Source: Rhodococcus sp. P1Y (GTDB lineage Bacteria; Actinomycetota; Actinomycetes; Mycobacteriales; Mycobacteriaceae). Taken from it: a DNA stretch of 64,000 bases. A program made the position numbers and the translations under genes. The DNA lies in contig NZ_CP032762.1 in the NCBI RefSeq assembly GCF_003641205.1, forward strand, positions 496,001-560,000, given 5' to 3'. How positions within the stretch are numbered: the stretch's first letter is position 1; every line of letters begins with the position of its first letter. Below are positions 19,917 through 28,281 of this stretch, piece by piece. The notes under the pieces are model-generated. The model searched no databases. It was not told the DNA's origin and saw only the letters and a list, made by a program, of their open reading frames with translations.

Positions 19917-21374
19917 ATGCGGGGAATCATTCTGGCGGGCGGAACCGGCTCGCGTCTTCATCCGATCACCCAGGGCATCAGCAAGCAGCTCGTGCCGGTC
20001 TACGACAAACCGATGATCTACTACCCACTCTCGACGCTGATCCTGGCGAACATCCGCGACATCCTCGTCATCACCACCCCGCAGGACCTCGAGCAGTTCC
20101 AGCGCCTGCTCGGCGACGGCTCCCAGTTCGGCATCGACCTGACCTACAAGGTCCAGCACGAGCCGAACGGTCTCGCCCAAGCCTTCGTCCTCGGCGCCGA
20201 CCATGTCGGCACCGACAGCGCAGCGCTGGTACTGGGCGACAACATTTTCTACGGCCCAGGACTGGGTTCACAACTCGGCCGGTTCGGCGACATCGACGGC
20301 GGCGCCGTCTTCGCGTACGAGGTCAAAGACCCCACCGCGTACGGTGTCATCGAATTCGACGCTGCCGGCAAGGCCATCTCCTTGGAGGAGAAACCAGCGG
20401 TCCCCAAGTCCAACTTCTCCGTCCCGGGCTTGTATTTCTACGACAACGACGTCCTGGCCATCGCCCGCGACCTGCAGCCGTCGGCGCGTGGGGAGTACGA
20501 GATCACCGACGTCAACCGGCACTACCTCGAGGCAGGCCGCCTGGCGGTCGAAGTGCTCCCGCGTGGCACGGCGTGGCTCGATACGGGCACGTTCGATTCG
20601 CTGCTCGATGCCTCGAACTACGTGCGCACCATCGAACAGCGTCAGGGATTGAAGATCGGCGCGCCCGAGGAGGTGTCGTGGCGACGCGGGTTCATCAGCG
20701 ACGACGAACTGCGGGTGCGTGCGGAGAAACTCGTCAAATCCGGGTACGGGCAGTACCTGCTCGATCTCGTGGCGAGGGGAAGTGACATGAGTTTTCGTGA
20801 ACTGAAGATCTCCGGTGCGTTCGAGTACACCCCACGCCAGTTCGGTGACGATCGTGGTGTGTTCTTCGAATGGTTCAAATCGTCCGCGTTCGAAGGTGCG
20901 GTGGGTGCGCCGTTGGAGCTTGCGCAGGCGAACTGTTCGGTCTCCGCTGCTGGAGTGCTCCGCGGTATCCATTTCACCGATACCCCGCCGGGTCAGGCGA
21001 AATACGTCACCTGCGTCAAGGGTGCGTTCGTGGATGTGATCGTCGATCTGCGGGTGGGGTCGCCGACGTTCGGGCAGTGGGACAGTGTGCTCATCGACGA
21101 CGTCGACCGGCGTGCGGTGTTTCTGCCGGCAGGGCTCGGGCATGCGATTTTGTCGTTGGAGGACGGTTCGACGGTGATGTATCTGTGCTCGATCGAGTAC
21201 ACCCCGTCGCTGGACCGCGATTTGAACCCGTTGGATCCGGACCTGGCAATCGACTGGCCCACCCTCGCCCGCGACGGGTCAGCGTTGGAGTACCAACTCT
21301 CCGACAAGGACAAGGCCGCTCCCTCACTCGCCGAGGCCATCGACGCCGGATATTTGCCGAGGTACCAGGGCTGA
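19917..21374 (+). CDS. rmlAC: Fused RmlA-RmlC: glucose-1-phosphate thymidylyltransferase and dTDP-4-keto-rhamnose 3,5-epimerase
   Basis: One 485-residue frame encodes two enzymes of dTDP-L-rhamnose synthesis. Residues 1-290 are Rml[15 protein letters not shown] (nucleotide binding), [25 protein letters not shown] and [14 protein letters not shown]. Residues 291-485 are Rml[32 protein letters not shown] (with the active-site His) and [15 protein letters not shown] C-terminal residues. There is no stop between them. Met291 (20787) has GAGGGGA six bases upstream, so free RmlC could also be made from an internal start. RmlA and RmlC are usually separate proteins. ATG 19917 has GGGAG about ten bases upstream. 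Confidence 0.9.
   Translation: MRGIILAGGTGSRLHPITQGISKQLVPVYDKPMIYYPLSTLILANIRDILVITTPQDLEQFQRLLGDGSQFGIDLTYKVQHEPNGLAQAFVLGADHVGTDSAALVLGDNIFYGPGLGSQLGRFGDIDGGAVFAYEVKDPTAYGVIEFDAAGKAISLEEKPAVPKSNFSVPGLYFYDNDVLAIARDLQPSARGEYEITDVNRHYLEAGRLAVEVLPRGTAWLDTGTFDSLLDASNYVRTIEQRQGLKIGAPEEVSWRRGFISDDELRVRAEKLVKSGYGQYLLDLVARGSDMSFRELKISGAFEYTPRQFGDDRGVFFEWFKSSAFEGAVGAPLELAQANCSVSAAGVLRGIHFTDTPPGQAKYVTCVKGAFVDVIVDLRVGSPTFGQWDSVLIDDVDRRAVFLPAGLGHAILSLEDGSTVMYLCSIEYTPSLDRDLNPLDPDLAIDWPTLARDGSALEYQLSDKDKAAPSLAEAIDAGYLPRYQG
20774..20789 (+). promoter_or_regulatory. Internal ribosome binding site and start for free RmlC
   Basis: GAGGGGA at 20774-20780 lies six bases before ATG 20787, inside the fused frame at the exact RmlA/RmlC boundary. 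This spacing is ideal for initiation. It suggests either a recently fused gene pair that kept the old signal, or deliberate production of both fused and free RmlC. Confidence 0.6.
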
Positions 21375-21377
21375 ACG

Positions 21378-21404
21378 GGTGACCGAACGGCTCATTCGGT
21401 CACC
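21378..21404. terminator. Bidirectional hairpin terminator
   Basis: A perfect 10-bp stem (GGTGACCGAA with TTCGGTCACC) and a seven-base loop begin four bases after the rmlAC stop. It lies between convergent rmlAC and gtrA. No T-tract follows. Confidence 0.55.
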
Positions 21405-21488
21405 ATCGGGCGAGCTCGGACCAACAACCGCGCAGGTTCCAGGCACTCGCACTGGTTGTAACCCGTGCGAACGACTGGAACCCGTGCG

Positions 21489-21998
21489 TCAGCGAATTTT
21501 GAAGATCACCGCGCGCTGGACGACGAAGTTGATGACCGTCGCGGTGCCCTGAGCGACGACGAAGGAAAGGTTGGCGAACCAGAAACCGTCAGGAAAGGCC
21601 TGGTAGAGCCACGTGTAGATACCGACCTGGACAGCAAAGGTCACGGCATACAAAGCGACGACGGCAAAGAAGCGGGCCCTGGAAGGTGCGGCATTGAACG
21701 TCCAGCGACGGTTGATGAGGTAGGCCGTCGTGGTTCCCAGGACGAAGCCGATAGCCTTGGCCAACGTCACACCCACACCGAAGACGAAGTGCAGGAGCAG
21801 GTTCACGCCCTGGTCGACGATGGCAGACAGCACACCCGTCGCCAAGAAGCGGATGATCTGCGTCTTCAGGTCCATGGCCTCGTCGGCGATGTTCTCCGTC
21901 AGTGGCAATTCGACGGGCAACGGGACGTGGTGCTGCAACTCCGAGTCTTCGGCTGACCAGTCGTCGTTCGGCCGGTCGTCGTGCGAGGGGGTGGACAC
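21489..21998 (-). CDS. GtrA-family membrane protein (Rv3789-like)
   Basis: This 169-residue GtrA family protein has a soluble N-terminus of about 45 residues and four membrane helices. Typical GtrA positions are [34 protein letters not shown] and the C-terminal [11 protein letters not shown]. It is divergent from dprE1 across 46 bp, the same arrangement as Rv3789 and dprE1 in M. tuberculosis. Rv3789 was proposed to help translocate decaprenyl-phospho-arabinose or to organise arabinan synthesis, so a role in arabinogalactan assembly is likely. Start GTG 21998 is uncertain; GTG 22004 is also in frame and neither has a clear ribosome binding site. Confidence 0.85.
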   Translation of the reverse strand: MSTPSHDDRPNDDWSAEDSELQHHVPLPVELPLTENIADEAMDLKTQIIRFLATGVLSAIVDQGVNLLLHFVFGVGVTLAKAIGFVLGTTTAYLINRRWTFNAAPSRARFFAVVALYAVTFAVQVGIYTWLYQAFPDGFWFANLSFVVAQGTATVINFVVQRAVIFKIR

Positions 21999-22030
21999 GA
22001 TCACTGAGACTAGCCGTCGTAGGGAGCGGG

Positions 22031-22036
22031 TACCCT
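22031..22036 (+). promoter_or_regulatory. Probable -10 box, leaderless dprE1
   Basis: TACCCT lies eight bases before ATG 22045, with no ribosome binding site between. This is the same spacing as before 8411, 26354, 28282 and 31599. Confidence 0.45.
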
Positions 22037-22044
22037 CTAGACCG

Positions 22045-23496
22045 ATGTCCACGACAGCCGACGACGCACTCTTCCCCCTGGAACCACAGGCACGGAACAC
22101 TGCGCCGCTACCCACGCAGACCCGCACGATCTCCGGTTTCGGGCGCACCGCGCCTTCGACGGGTGAGGTGCTCTCGACCTCCGATCCCGAGCTCATTGCG
22201 AACGCGGTGAAGCAGGTCGCCGAGCAGAACGACAGCAAGCCGTCCTACCTGCAGCGCGGAGTCATCGCGCGCGGACTGGGACGCTCGTACGGAGACAACG
22301 CGCAGAACTCCGGCGGCCTCGTCATCGATATGACGGCACTCAACCGCATCTACAGCATCGACGCGGGAACACGCATCGTCGATCTGGACGGCGGCGTCAG
22401 CCTGGACCAGTTGATGCGGGCTGCTCTTCCGTTCGGACTGTGGGTTCCGGTGCTGCCGGGTACGCGTCAGGTCACCATCGGCGGTGCTATCGGATGCGAC
22501 ATCCACGGTAAGAACCATCACAGCGCCGGAAGCTTCGGCAACCACATCCGGTCGATGGAACTGCTCACCGCCGACGGCCAGATCCGGCACCTGACTCCGT
22601 CGGGCAAGAATGCCAAGCTGTTCTGGGCAACGGTCGGCGGCAACGGTCTGACCGGCATCATTCTGCGGGCCACCATCGAGATGACGCCGACCGAGTCGGC
22701 CTACTTCATCAACGATGGCATCCGCACCGAATCGCTCGACGAGACCGTCGCGGCGCATCAGGACGGCACCGAGGACAACTACACGTACTCGAGCGCGTGG
22801 TTCGACGTCATGAGCGGCCCGCCCAAGCTCGGCCGGGCCACCATTACCCGTGGCTCGCTGGCGAAGTTCGACGAGCTTCCTGCGAAACTGCAGAAGGATC
22901 CGCTGAAGTTCGACGCCCCGCAGCTGTTGACCGTGCCGGACATCTTCCCGATCAGTGGCCTGAACAAGCTCTCGATGAGCATGATCGGCGAGGCCTACTA
23001 CCGCATGGGCGGGAATTACACCGGCAAGGTGCAGAACCTGACGCAGTTCTACCACCCCCTCGACCTCGTCGGTGAATGGAATCGCGGCTACGGGCCCAAG
23101 GGTTTCCTTCAGTACCAGTTCCTGGTTCCGACCGAAGCTCTCGAAGAGTTCAAGGACATCATCCGCTTCATTCAGCGTTCGGGGCAGTACTCTGCGCTCA
23201 ACGTGTTCAAGCTGTTCGGTCCCGGAAACAAAGCGCCACTGAGCTTTCCGATGGCCGGCTGGAACGTTGCGATGGACTTCCCCATCAAGGCAGGCCTCAA
23301 CGAGATGGTGCGTGAGCTCGACAAGCGCGTCCTCGAATTCGGCGGACGCCTGTACACCGCGAAGGACTCGCGCACCACTGCCGAGACCTTCCACTCGATG
23401 TACCCGCGGATCGACGAGTGGATCAAGGTCCGCCGATCCGTCGACCCCACAGGCGTTTTCGCCTCCGATATGGCCAGAAGGTTGGAACTGTTGTGA
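22045..23496 (+). CDS. dprE1: Decaprenylphosphoryl-beta-D-ribose 2'-oxidase DprE1
   Basis: This FAD-dependent oxidase (483 residues) oxidises decaprenyl-phospho-ribose to the 2'-keto form, the first half of the epimerisation that yields decaprenyl-phospho-arabinose. The VAO-type FAD domain shows [17 protein letters not shown] and [17 protein letters not shown] with the flavin-linking His. The substrate domain ends [20 protein letters not shown] and MARRLELL, as in M. tuberculosis. Where the M. tuberculosis enzyme has Cys387 (WNICVDF), this one reads WNVAMDF, with Ala409 at that site. The cysteine is the covalent target of benzothiazinones. The next gene dprE2 overlaps by GTGA. Confidence 0.95.
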   Translation: MSTTADDALFPLEPQARNTAPLPTQTRTISGFGRTAPSTGEVLSTSDPELIANAVKQVAEQNDSKPSYLQRGVIARGLGRSYGDNAQNSGGLVIDMTALNRIYSIDAGTRIVDLDGGVSLDQLMRAALPFGLWVPVLPGTRQVTIGGAIGCDIHGKNHHSAGSFGNHIRSMELLTADGQIRHLTPSGKNAKLFWATVGGNGLTGIILRATIEMTPTESAYFINDGIRTESLDETVAAHQDGTEDNYTYSSAWFDVMSGPPKLGRATITRGSLAKFDELPAKLQKDPLKFDAPQLLTVPDIFPISGLNKLSMSMIGEAYYRMGGNYTGKVQNLTQFYHPLDLVGEWNRGYGPKGFLQYQFLVPTEALEEFKDIIRFIQRSGQYSALNVFKLFGPGNKAPLSFPMAGWNVAMDFPIKAGLNEMVRELDKRVLEFGGRLYTAKDSRTTAETFHSMYPRIDEWIKVRRSVDPTGVFASDMARRLELL

Positions 23497-24257
23497 CGAT
23501 AGATGCCGTCGGGAACCCCCAGACGATTCTCGTTCTCGGTGGTACGAGCGAGATCGGTCTCGCCATCACCGAGGAGTACCTGTCGAAGTCCCCGGCACGC
23601 GTCATCCTCGCCGCGTTGCCGAACGATCCCCTTCGTGACAGCGCCGTCGCGCAGCTGACCGCCAAGGGCGCGAAGTCCGTCGACGTCATCGATTTCGACG
23701 CACTCGACACCGCCTCGCACGCAAAGGTCATCGACGACGCCTGGTCCAAGGGTGACGTCGACGTCGCGATCGTGGCGTTCGCCGTGGACTTCGACGCCGA
23801 AGAGCTGTGGCAGGACCAGCGTCGAGCTGTCCTGACCGCGAACATCAACTACACCGCCTCCGTCTCGGTCGGCGTTCTGCTGGGCCAGAAGATGAAGGCG
23901 CAGGCCTACGGCCGCATCATCGTCATGTCCTCGGTGGCAGGCGAACGCGTGCGTCGCAGCAATTTCGTCTACGGATCCACCAAGGCGGGTCTCGACGGCT
24001 TCTACCTCGGTCTCGGAGAAGCGTTGCGCGAGTTCGGCCCCCGCGTCACGGTGATCCGTCCCGGCATGGTGCGCACCAAGTTCAGCGCGCACGTCAAGGA
24101 AGCCCCACTGACTGTCGACAAGGAAGACATCGCCAAGCTGGCGGTGGCCGCGTCGCAGAAGGGCAAGGATCTGGTCTGGGCTCCCGGCCCGTTCCGTTTC
24201 GTGATGATCGCGCTGCGGCACGTCCCGCGTCCGATCTTCCGCAAACTCCCTATCTAG
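23493..24257 (+). CDS. dprE2: Decaprenylphosphoryl-2-keto-beta-D-erythropentose reductase DprE2
   Basis: This 254-residue short-chain dehydrogenase reduces the DprE1 product to decaprenyl-phospho-arabinose with NADH. The cofactor motif is [16 protein letters not shown]. The active site is Ser in [11 protein letters not shown], Tyr and Lys in [16 protein letters not shown], and the PG motif is [14 protein letters not shown] 23493 overlaps the dprE1 stop, giving tight translational coupling, and aftA follows with no gap. DprE1 and DprE2 act as a complex, so the coupling fits equal production. The C-terminal hydrophobic region ([16 protein letters not shown]) may touch the membrane. Confidence 0.95.
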   Translation: MTIDAVGNPQTILVLGGTSEIGLAITEEYLSKSPARVILAALPNDPLRDSAVAQLTAKGAKSVDVIDFDALDTASHAKVIDDAWSKGDVDVAIVAFAVDFDAEELWQDQRRAVLTANINYTASVSVGVLLGQKMKAQAYGRIIVMSSVAGERVRRSNFVYGSTKAGLDGFYLGLGEALREFGPRVTVIRPGMVRTKFSAHVKEAPLTVDKEDIAKLAVAASQKGKDLVWAPGPFRFVMIALRHVPRPIFRKLPI

Positions 24258-26318
24258 ATGAAACGGGCGCTCGGCACGGCCGCCGATGGCGTACTAGCCG
24301 CACTCGTCGCCGCGATCGTTGCGACTGTCGGCCTGTACGCCTTCTCGCTCGTCGACTGGCCGGCGTTCAACTCGTCGAACGTCACTCGTGCGCTGACGTC
24401 ACTCGGCCAGGTCGTCTGCGCAGCGGCACTTGCCGTTGCCATCGTCCTGTACCGACGCGGCGTGTACGAGTGGCTCGCGAAAGTACTGTCGTGGGCAGGG
24501 TTGTCGGGCTTCGTCACAGTCACCCTCGGCATGCCGTTGGCCGCGACAAAGCTGTACCTGTTCGGTATTTCGGTGGACCAGGAGTTCCGCACCGAATACC
24601 TGACGCGCCTGACCGACTCGGCTGCACTGCGTGACATGACGTACGCGGATATCCCGCCGTTCTACCCAGCAGGGTGGTTCTGGATCGGCGGACGCGTCGG
24701 GAACCTGCTCGGCATGGACGGCTGGGAAGTGTTCAAGCCCTTCGCAATCGGGTTCCTGGCCGTCACTGCCGTCGTGGCGTTCACACTCTGGAAGCAGTTG
24801 GTTCGTACCGACCTCGCCGTTGCCGTCAGCGCCGTCACCACCGCTTTGGTCGTCGCCTACGCGTCCCCCGAGGCCTACAGCGCCGTCATCGCACTGCTCA
24901 TCGCGCCGGCATTCCTGCTCGCGTGGGGTGCGCTGAGTCGGCCCCACGTTCGCTTGAATGGTCCCTCCACGCTGACAGATCGTATGAATAGACCATTCGA
25001 GCGATCAGGGGCTCCGGCCGCCGACCGCGTCGATGGACCATCGAAGCCATCTGATCGTATGAATGGGCCATTCAAGCGATCAGGGGCTCCGGCCGCCGAG
25101 CGATCAGGGGCTCCGGCCGACCACCGGTCCGGAGTCGGAACCTGGGGCTGGGGCGCGGTCATCGGAACCGGCCTGTTCCTCGGACTTGCTGCGACGTTCT
25201 ACACCCTCTATCTGGGCATGGCAGCGTTCGCGATCACTCTCATGGCCGTCGTATCGGTATTCCTTGCGGTTCGCAGCGAAAAGACTTGGCGCGCAGCGAT
25301 TCCCATTGCACTCAGGCTCGTCGCTATTGCTGCGATCTCGGGTCTCATCGCACTAACCGTCTGGTTTCCCTACCTGATCGATGCGCTTGCAGGCACCCCG
25401 TCGACGTCGGGGACTGCACTGCATTACCTGCCCGAATCGGGAGCCGAACTGCCGTTCCCGATGCTCGAGTTCTCGCTGCTCGGTGCGCTGTGCATGGTGG
25501 GCACGCTGTGGCTCGCGGTGCGAGGAGCGACGTCGAGGCGAGCGCAGGCACTCGGGATAGGCGTCGTCGCCGTATATCTGTGGACCCTGCTGTCCATGGC
25601 GGCTGCCGCTGCGGGCACCACCCTGCTGAGCTTCAGGCTCGAAGCGGTGTTGATCGTATTATTGGGCGCTGCAGGGGTTTTCGGGTTCGTCGAGGGCAGC
25701 CGAGCGATCTATCAGGCGATAAACGAGCCCGCCAGGTTCAAGATCGCGGCAGTCGTAGTAGCCACCGTCGGTGCACTGGCGTTCGCTCAGAACATTCCGC
25801 AGGTGCTGCAGACGGAGATCACCGTCGCATACTCGGACACCGACGGGGACGGGGTACGCGCCGACAAGCGCCCACCCAGTGCTGTCTCCTACTACGGCGA
25901 CGTCGACCGAGCGATCACCGAGCAACTCGGAAGACCTCGCGACGAGACGATCGTGCTCACTGCTGACACGTCGTTTCTCAGTTATTACCCGTACTTCGGG
26001 TTCCAGGGTTTGACCTCGCACTACGCAAACCCGCTTGCACAGTTCGACCGGCGCGCGGCGGCCATCGAAGAGTGGACGACCGCCGAGACCCCCGACGAGT
26101 TGGTCGAAGCGCTCGACAGCAGCGAGTGGCCCGCACCCGATGCCTTCTTGTTCCGCCGCGGTACCGACGGATACACCCTGAGATTGGCCGAGGACGTCTA
26201 CCCGAACGATCCGAACGTACGCCGCTACACCGTCACCTTCGACGAGGCGTTGTTCGAGGATCCTAGGTTCAAGGTCACCGATATCGGTCCGTTTGCCCTG
26301 GTCACGCGCACCACATAG
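24258..26318 (+). CDS. aftA: Arabinofuranosyltransferase AftA with palindromic-element insert
   Basis: This GT-C enzyme of 686 residues adds the first arabinofuranose from decaprenyl-phospho-arabinose to the galactan, outside the membrane. It has about 11-13 helices and a soluble C-terminal domain (about 520-686). An extracellular loop after the early helices contains LYLFGISVDQEFRTEYLTRL, an acidic GT-C motif, and MTYADIPPFYPAGWFW, typical of AftA. Residues 232-292 are a foreign-looking hydrophilic insert (repeats of MNGPFKRSGAPAAER) encoded by two copies of the 53-bp palindromic element and a 75-bp tandem duplication. It falls between helices. M. tuberculosis AftA is about 40 residues shorter. 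ATG 24258 directly follows the dprE2 stop. Confidence 0.92.
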   Translation: MKRALGTAADGVLAALVAAIVATVGLYAFSLVDWPAFNSSNVTRALTSLGQVVCAAALAVAIVLYRRGVYEWLAKVLSWAGLSGFVTVTLGMPLAATKLYLFGISVDQEFRTEYLTRLTDSAALRDMTYADIPPFYPAGWFWIGGRVGNLLGMDGWEVFKPFAIGFLAVTAVVAFTLWKQLVRTDLAVAVSAVTTALVVAYASPEAYSAVIALLIAPAFLLAWGALSRPHVRLNGPSTLTDRMNRPFERSGAPAADRVDGPSKPSDRMNGPFKRSGAPAAERSGAPADHRSGVGTWGWGAVIGTGLFLGLAATFYTLYLGMAAFAITLMAVVSVFLAVRSEKTWRAAIPIALRLVAIAAISGLIALTVWFPYLIDALAGTPSTSGTALHYLPESGAELPFPMLEFSLLGALCMVGTLWLAVRGATSRRAQALGIGVVAVYLWTLLSMAAAAAGTTLLSFRLEAVLIVLLGAAGVFGFVEGSRAIYQAINEPARFKIAAVVVATVGALAFAQNIPQVLQTEITVAYSDTDGDGVRADKRPPSAVSYYGDVDRAITEQLGRPRDETIVLTADTSFLSYYPYFGFQGLTSHYANPLAQFDRRAAAIEEWTTAETPDELVEALDSSEWPAPDAFLFRRGTDGYTLRLAEDVYPNDPNVRRYTVTFDEALFEDPRFKVTDIGPFALVTRTT
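24951..25003 (-). repeat. 53-bp palindromic element, copy 1 (inside aftA)
   Basis: This is a diverged copy of the 53-bp element with terminal inverted arms CGCTTGAATG and CATTCGAGCG. It starts the in-frame insert in aftA. Its orientation is opposite to the copies at 34916 and equals those at 38915 and 38989. Confidence 0.8.
25001..25119. repeat. Tandem GCGATCAGGGGCTCCGGCC repeat in aftA
   Basis: The 19-base unit GCGATCAGGGGCTCCGGCC occurs at 25001, 25076 and 25099. The first two copies mark the 75-bp duplication that carries the palindromic elements. The third follows at a shorter spacing. It encodes the repeated peptide SGAPA. Confidence 0.85.
25026..25078 (-). repeat. 53-bp palindromic element, copy 2 (inside aftA)
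   Basis: This second copy starts exactly 75 bp after the first. The core GATCGTATGAAT and right arm CATTCAAGCG are well kept; the left arm is degraded (CGCGTCGATG). The 75-bp spacing is 25 codons, so the duplication preserves the aftA reading frame. Confidence 0.8.
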
Positions 26319-26339
26319 GCAAATCACATAACGTTCACG

Positions 26340-26345
26340 TAACGT
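26340..26345 (+). promoter_or_regulatory. Probable -10 box, leaderless start at 26354
   Basis: TAACGT lies eight bases before ATG 26354, with no ribosome binding site. The hexamer is part of a direct repeat (TAACGTTCA at 26329 and 26340). Confidence 0.45.
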
Positions 26346-26353
26346 TCAACCCG

Positions 26354-28132
26354 ATGATTACCACCGACCAGACTGTTCTCGAACAGCCGGGGACGGCCCC
26401 ATCGTCGAAAATTGGGGCGCTCGCCACACGCGTACGCACGGTCAACCGAGCCGACGCATCGGCAGCCTCGGCCTTCACCCTCGTCGCCCTGTTCGTCCTA
26501 CAGGGGCAGTGGCGGAACCTCGGGAGCGGCTACCTCTACAACAGTGGCCAGGACCAGGCCATGTGGGAATGGTTCTTCGCCGACGCCGCACACTCGGTGT
26601 TCCATCTCGAGAACCCGTTACTCAGCGACCTGCAGAACTTTCCGCTCGGTGTGAACCTGATGGCGAACACCGCTATGTTCGGCCTCTCGATTCCGCTTGC
26701 GCCGATCACACTGTTGTTCGGACCAACCGTCACCTGGGCAATCGCGTTGACACTCGGTCTCGCCGGCACCGCCTACGCCTGGTACTGGCTCTTCTCGCGC
26801 ACGGTCGGAGCCTCGCGCGGAGCATCCGCTCTCGGAGGTGCCCTGTGCGGCTTCGCACCAGGGATGATCTCGCACGCCAACGGTCACCCGAACTTCGTCG
26901 TGCTGTTCCTGCTTCCGGTCATCGTCGCTCTGGTCGTCTCCATCGCGAACACTGGCCCGACCGTCAGGAAGACCGTCGCACTCGGTCTCGTGGTCGCTCT
27001 GCAGATCATGCTCGGCGAGGAACCGCTGCTCATCTTCGCCATCGCGTTCGGGATATTCGCGGTCGTCTACTACATCGGTGCGCCGCGGCGACTCTGGCCA
27101 GCCGTCAAGAACTCTTGGAAGAGCCTTCCGCTCGCAGCCGTCCTGGCGCTCGTACTCGTCGCATTTCCGCTGTACTGGCAGTTCTTCGGACCGCAGAGCT
27201 ACTCGTTCCTCGAGCACGGAGCCATGGGGAACGACGCCAAAGCTCTCACGCAGTTTCCGACGCAATCCATCGGCGGCGTGTTCACGCCCGGCCAGAACGT
27301 GCGCATCAACGCCACGGAGGAAAACGCCTACTTCGGATGGCCGCTGCTCGTGCTCGGTCTCGTCGCGGCGGTGTGGTTGTGGCGGGTTGCAAGCGCGCGA
27401 GCTGCAGCGGCGACAGCGGTAGCCGTCGGCGTCGTGTCGCTCGGGTCCGTTCTGATCATCGGCAAGAGCGACACCGAATTCGAGCTTCCGTGGGAATGGA
27501 TCGCCGACAAACCACTCGTCGAGTCCGTACTCGAGACCCGGTTCGCGCTCGCTGCGGTACCCGCCCTGGCCCTGCTCCTGGTGCTGGCGACCGACAAGGC
27601 CTTCAAGAACGGTCTGCGTCCGATTCCAGCGGCCTGGTCGATCGCGCTGGCATTGGCGCTCGTCCCGCTGCTTCCGACGCCGCTGCAGACCGTCGAGCGG
27701 ACGCCGACACCGCAGTTCTTCTCCAGCGGCGAGTGGAAGAACTACGTCGACGACGGATCCGTCGTCACCGTGCCGTTGCCGCGTCCGGAGGATGCGCGGC
27801 CGCTGGGCTGGCAGATCGACGCGGGCATGGGCTTTCCTCTGGCGGGCGGCTACTTCGTCGGCCCGAGTGACACGGTGGAGAAGAAGGCCAAGTACGGCGC
27901 GGTCGACCGGCCGACAGCGCTGTTGCTCGGGTCCGTGCGCAATTCCGGCACGGTCCCCGACATCACCCAGCAGCAACAAGCCGACGCCCGAGCGGACCTA
28001 GAATTCTGGGGCGCCGACGTCGTCGTCCTCCAACCCGGTCGTAGCACCGTGGCGTTGAGAAGCACTGTCGATCGCTTGCTCGGCTTCGGGGCCGAGTATC
28101 ACGACGGAGTGTGGATTTGGGATGTGCGCTAG
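26354..28132 (+). CDS. Unassigned GT-C-like membrane glycosyltransferase
   Basis: This 592-residue polytopic protein lies between aftA and the emb genes. About 11-12 helices are followed by an extracytoplasmic domain (about 455-592). The first outer loop has YLYNSGQDQAMWEWFF and HLENPLLSDLQNFPLGVNLM; the acidic D-Q/E positions are typical of GT-C enzymes that use polyprenyl-phosphate sugars. A gene at this position is absent from the M. tuberculosis aftA-embC junction. The context suggests an extra arabinan or cell-wall modification step (inference). A 40-bp palindromic element begins eight bases after its stop and may serve as terminator. Confidence 0.75.
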   Translation: MITTDQTVLEQPGTAPSSKIGALATRVRTVNRADASAASAFTLVALFVLQGQWRNLGSGYLYNSGQDQAMWEWFFADAAHSVFHLENPLLSDLQNFPLGVNLMANTAMFGLSIPLAPITLLFGPTVTWAIALTLGLAGTAYAWYWLFSRTVGASRGASALGGALCGFAPGMISHANGHPNFVVLFLLPVIVALVVSIANTGPTVRKTVALGLVVALQIMLGEEPLLIFAIAFGIFAVVYYIGAPRRLWPAVKNSWKSLPLAAVLALVLVAFPLYWQFFGPQSYSFLEHGAMGNDAKALTQFPTQSIGGVFTPGQNVRINATEENAYFGWPLLVLGLVAAVWLWRVASARAAAATAVAVGVVSLGSVLIIGKSDTEFELPWEWIADKPLVESVLETRFALAAVPALALLLVLATDKAFKNGLRPIPAAWSIALALALVPLLPTPLQTVERTPTPQFFSSGEWKNYVDDGSVVTVPLPRPEDARPLGWQIDAGMGFPLAGGYFVGPSDTVEKKAKYGAVDRPTALLLGSVRNSGTVPDITQQQQADARADLEFWGADVVVLQPGRSTVALRSTVDRLLGFGAEYHDGVWIWDVR

Positions 28133-28139
28133 TCCCCCT

Positions 28140-28179
28140 GTGCGTGGGTAGTGACTGCCCGACGTAACTACCCACGCAC
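28140..28179. repeat. 40-bp palindromic element, copy P1
   Basis: Perfect 13-bp arms GTGCGTGGGTAGT and ACTACCCACGCAC flank a 14-base loop. It starts eight bases after the stop of the GT-C-like gene. Related copies are at 56746-56785 (inside aftB) and 61729-61768, all exactly 40 bp. Confidence 0.85.
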
Positions 28180-28267
28180 GAGCAGGTCATCGATCGTGAG
28201 CGCGTAGTAACGTCCCGCGGTGCTTTTTCGCGCACGGGCGGCGAAGCCGCACCACAGCCGCATCCCC

Positions 28268-28273
28268 TAGCAT
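28268..28273 (+). promoter_or_regulatory. Probable -10 box, leaderless emb gene 1
   Basis: TAGCAT followed by CGACAAGC and then GTG 28282. The same box-spacer pattern (TAACAT, CGACAACC, GTG) precedes the second emb gene, so the two promoters appear related by duplication. Confidence 0.5.
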
Positions 28274-28281
28274 CGACAAGC

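Noticed and set aside
22108..23394. 428-residue frame antisense to dprE1
   Set aside because: It lies entirely within dprE1 and its composition is that of a frame shadow.
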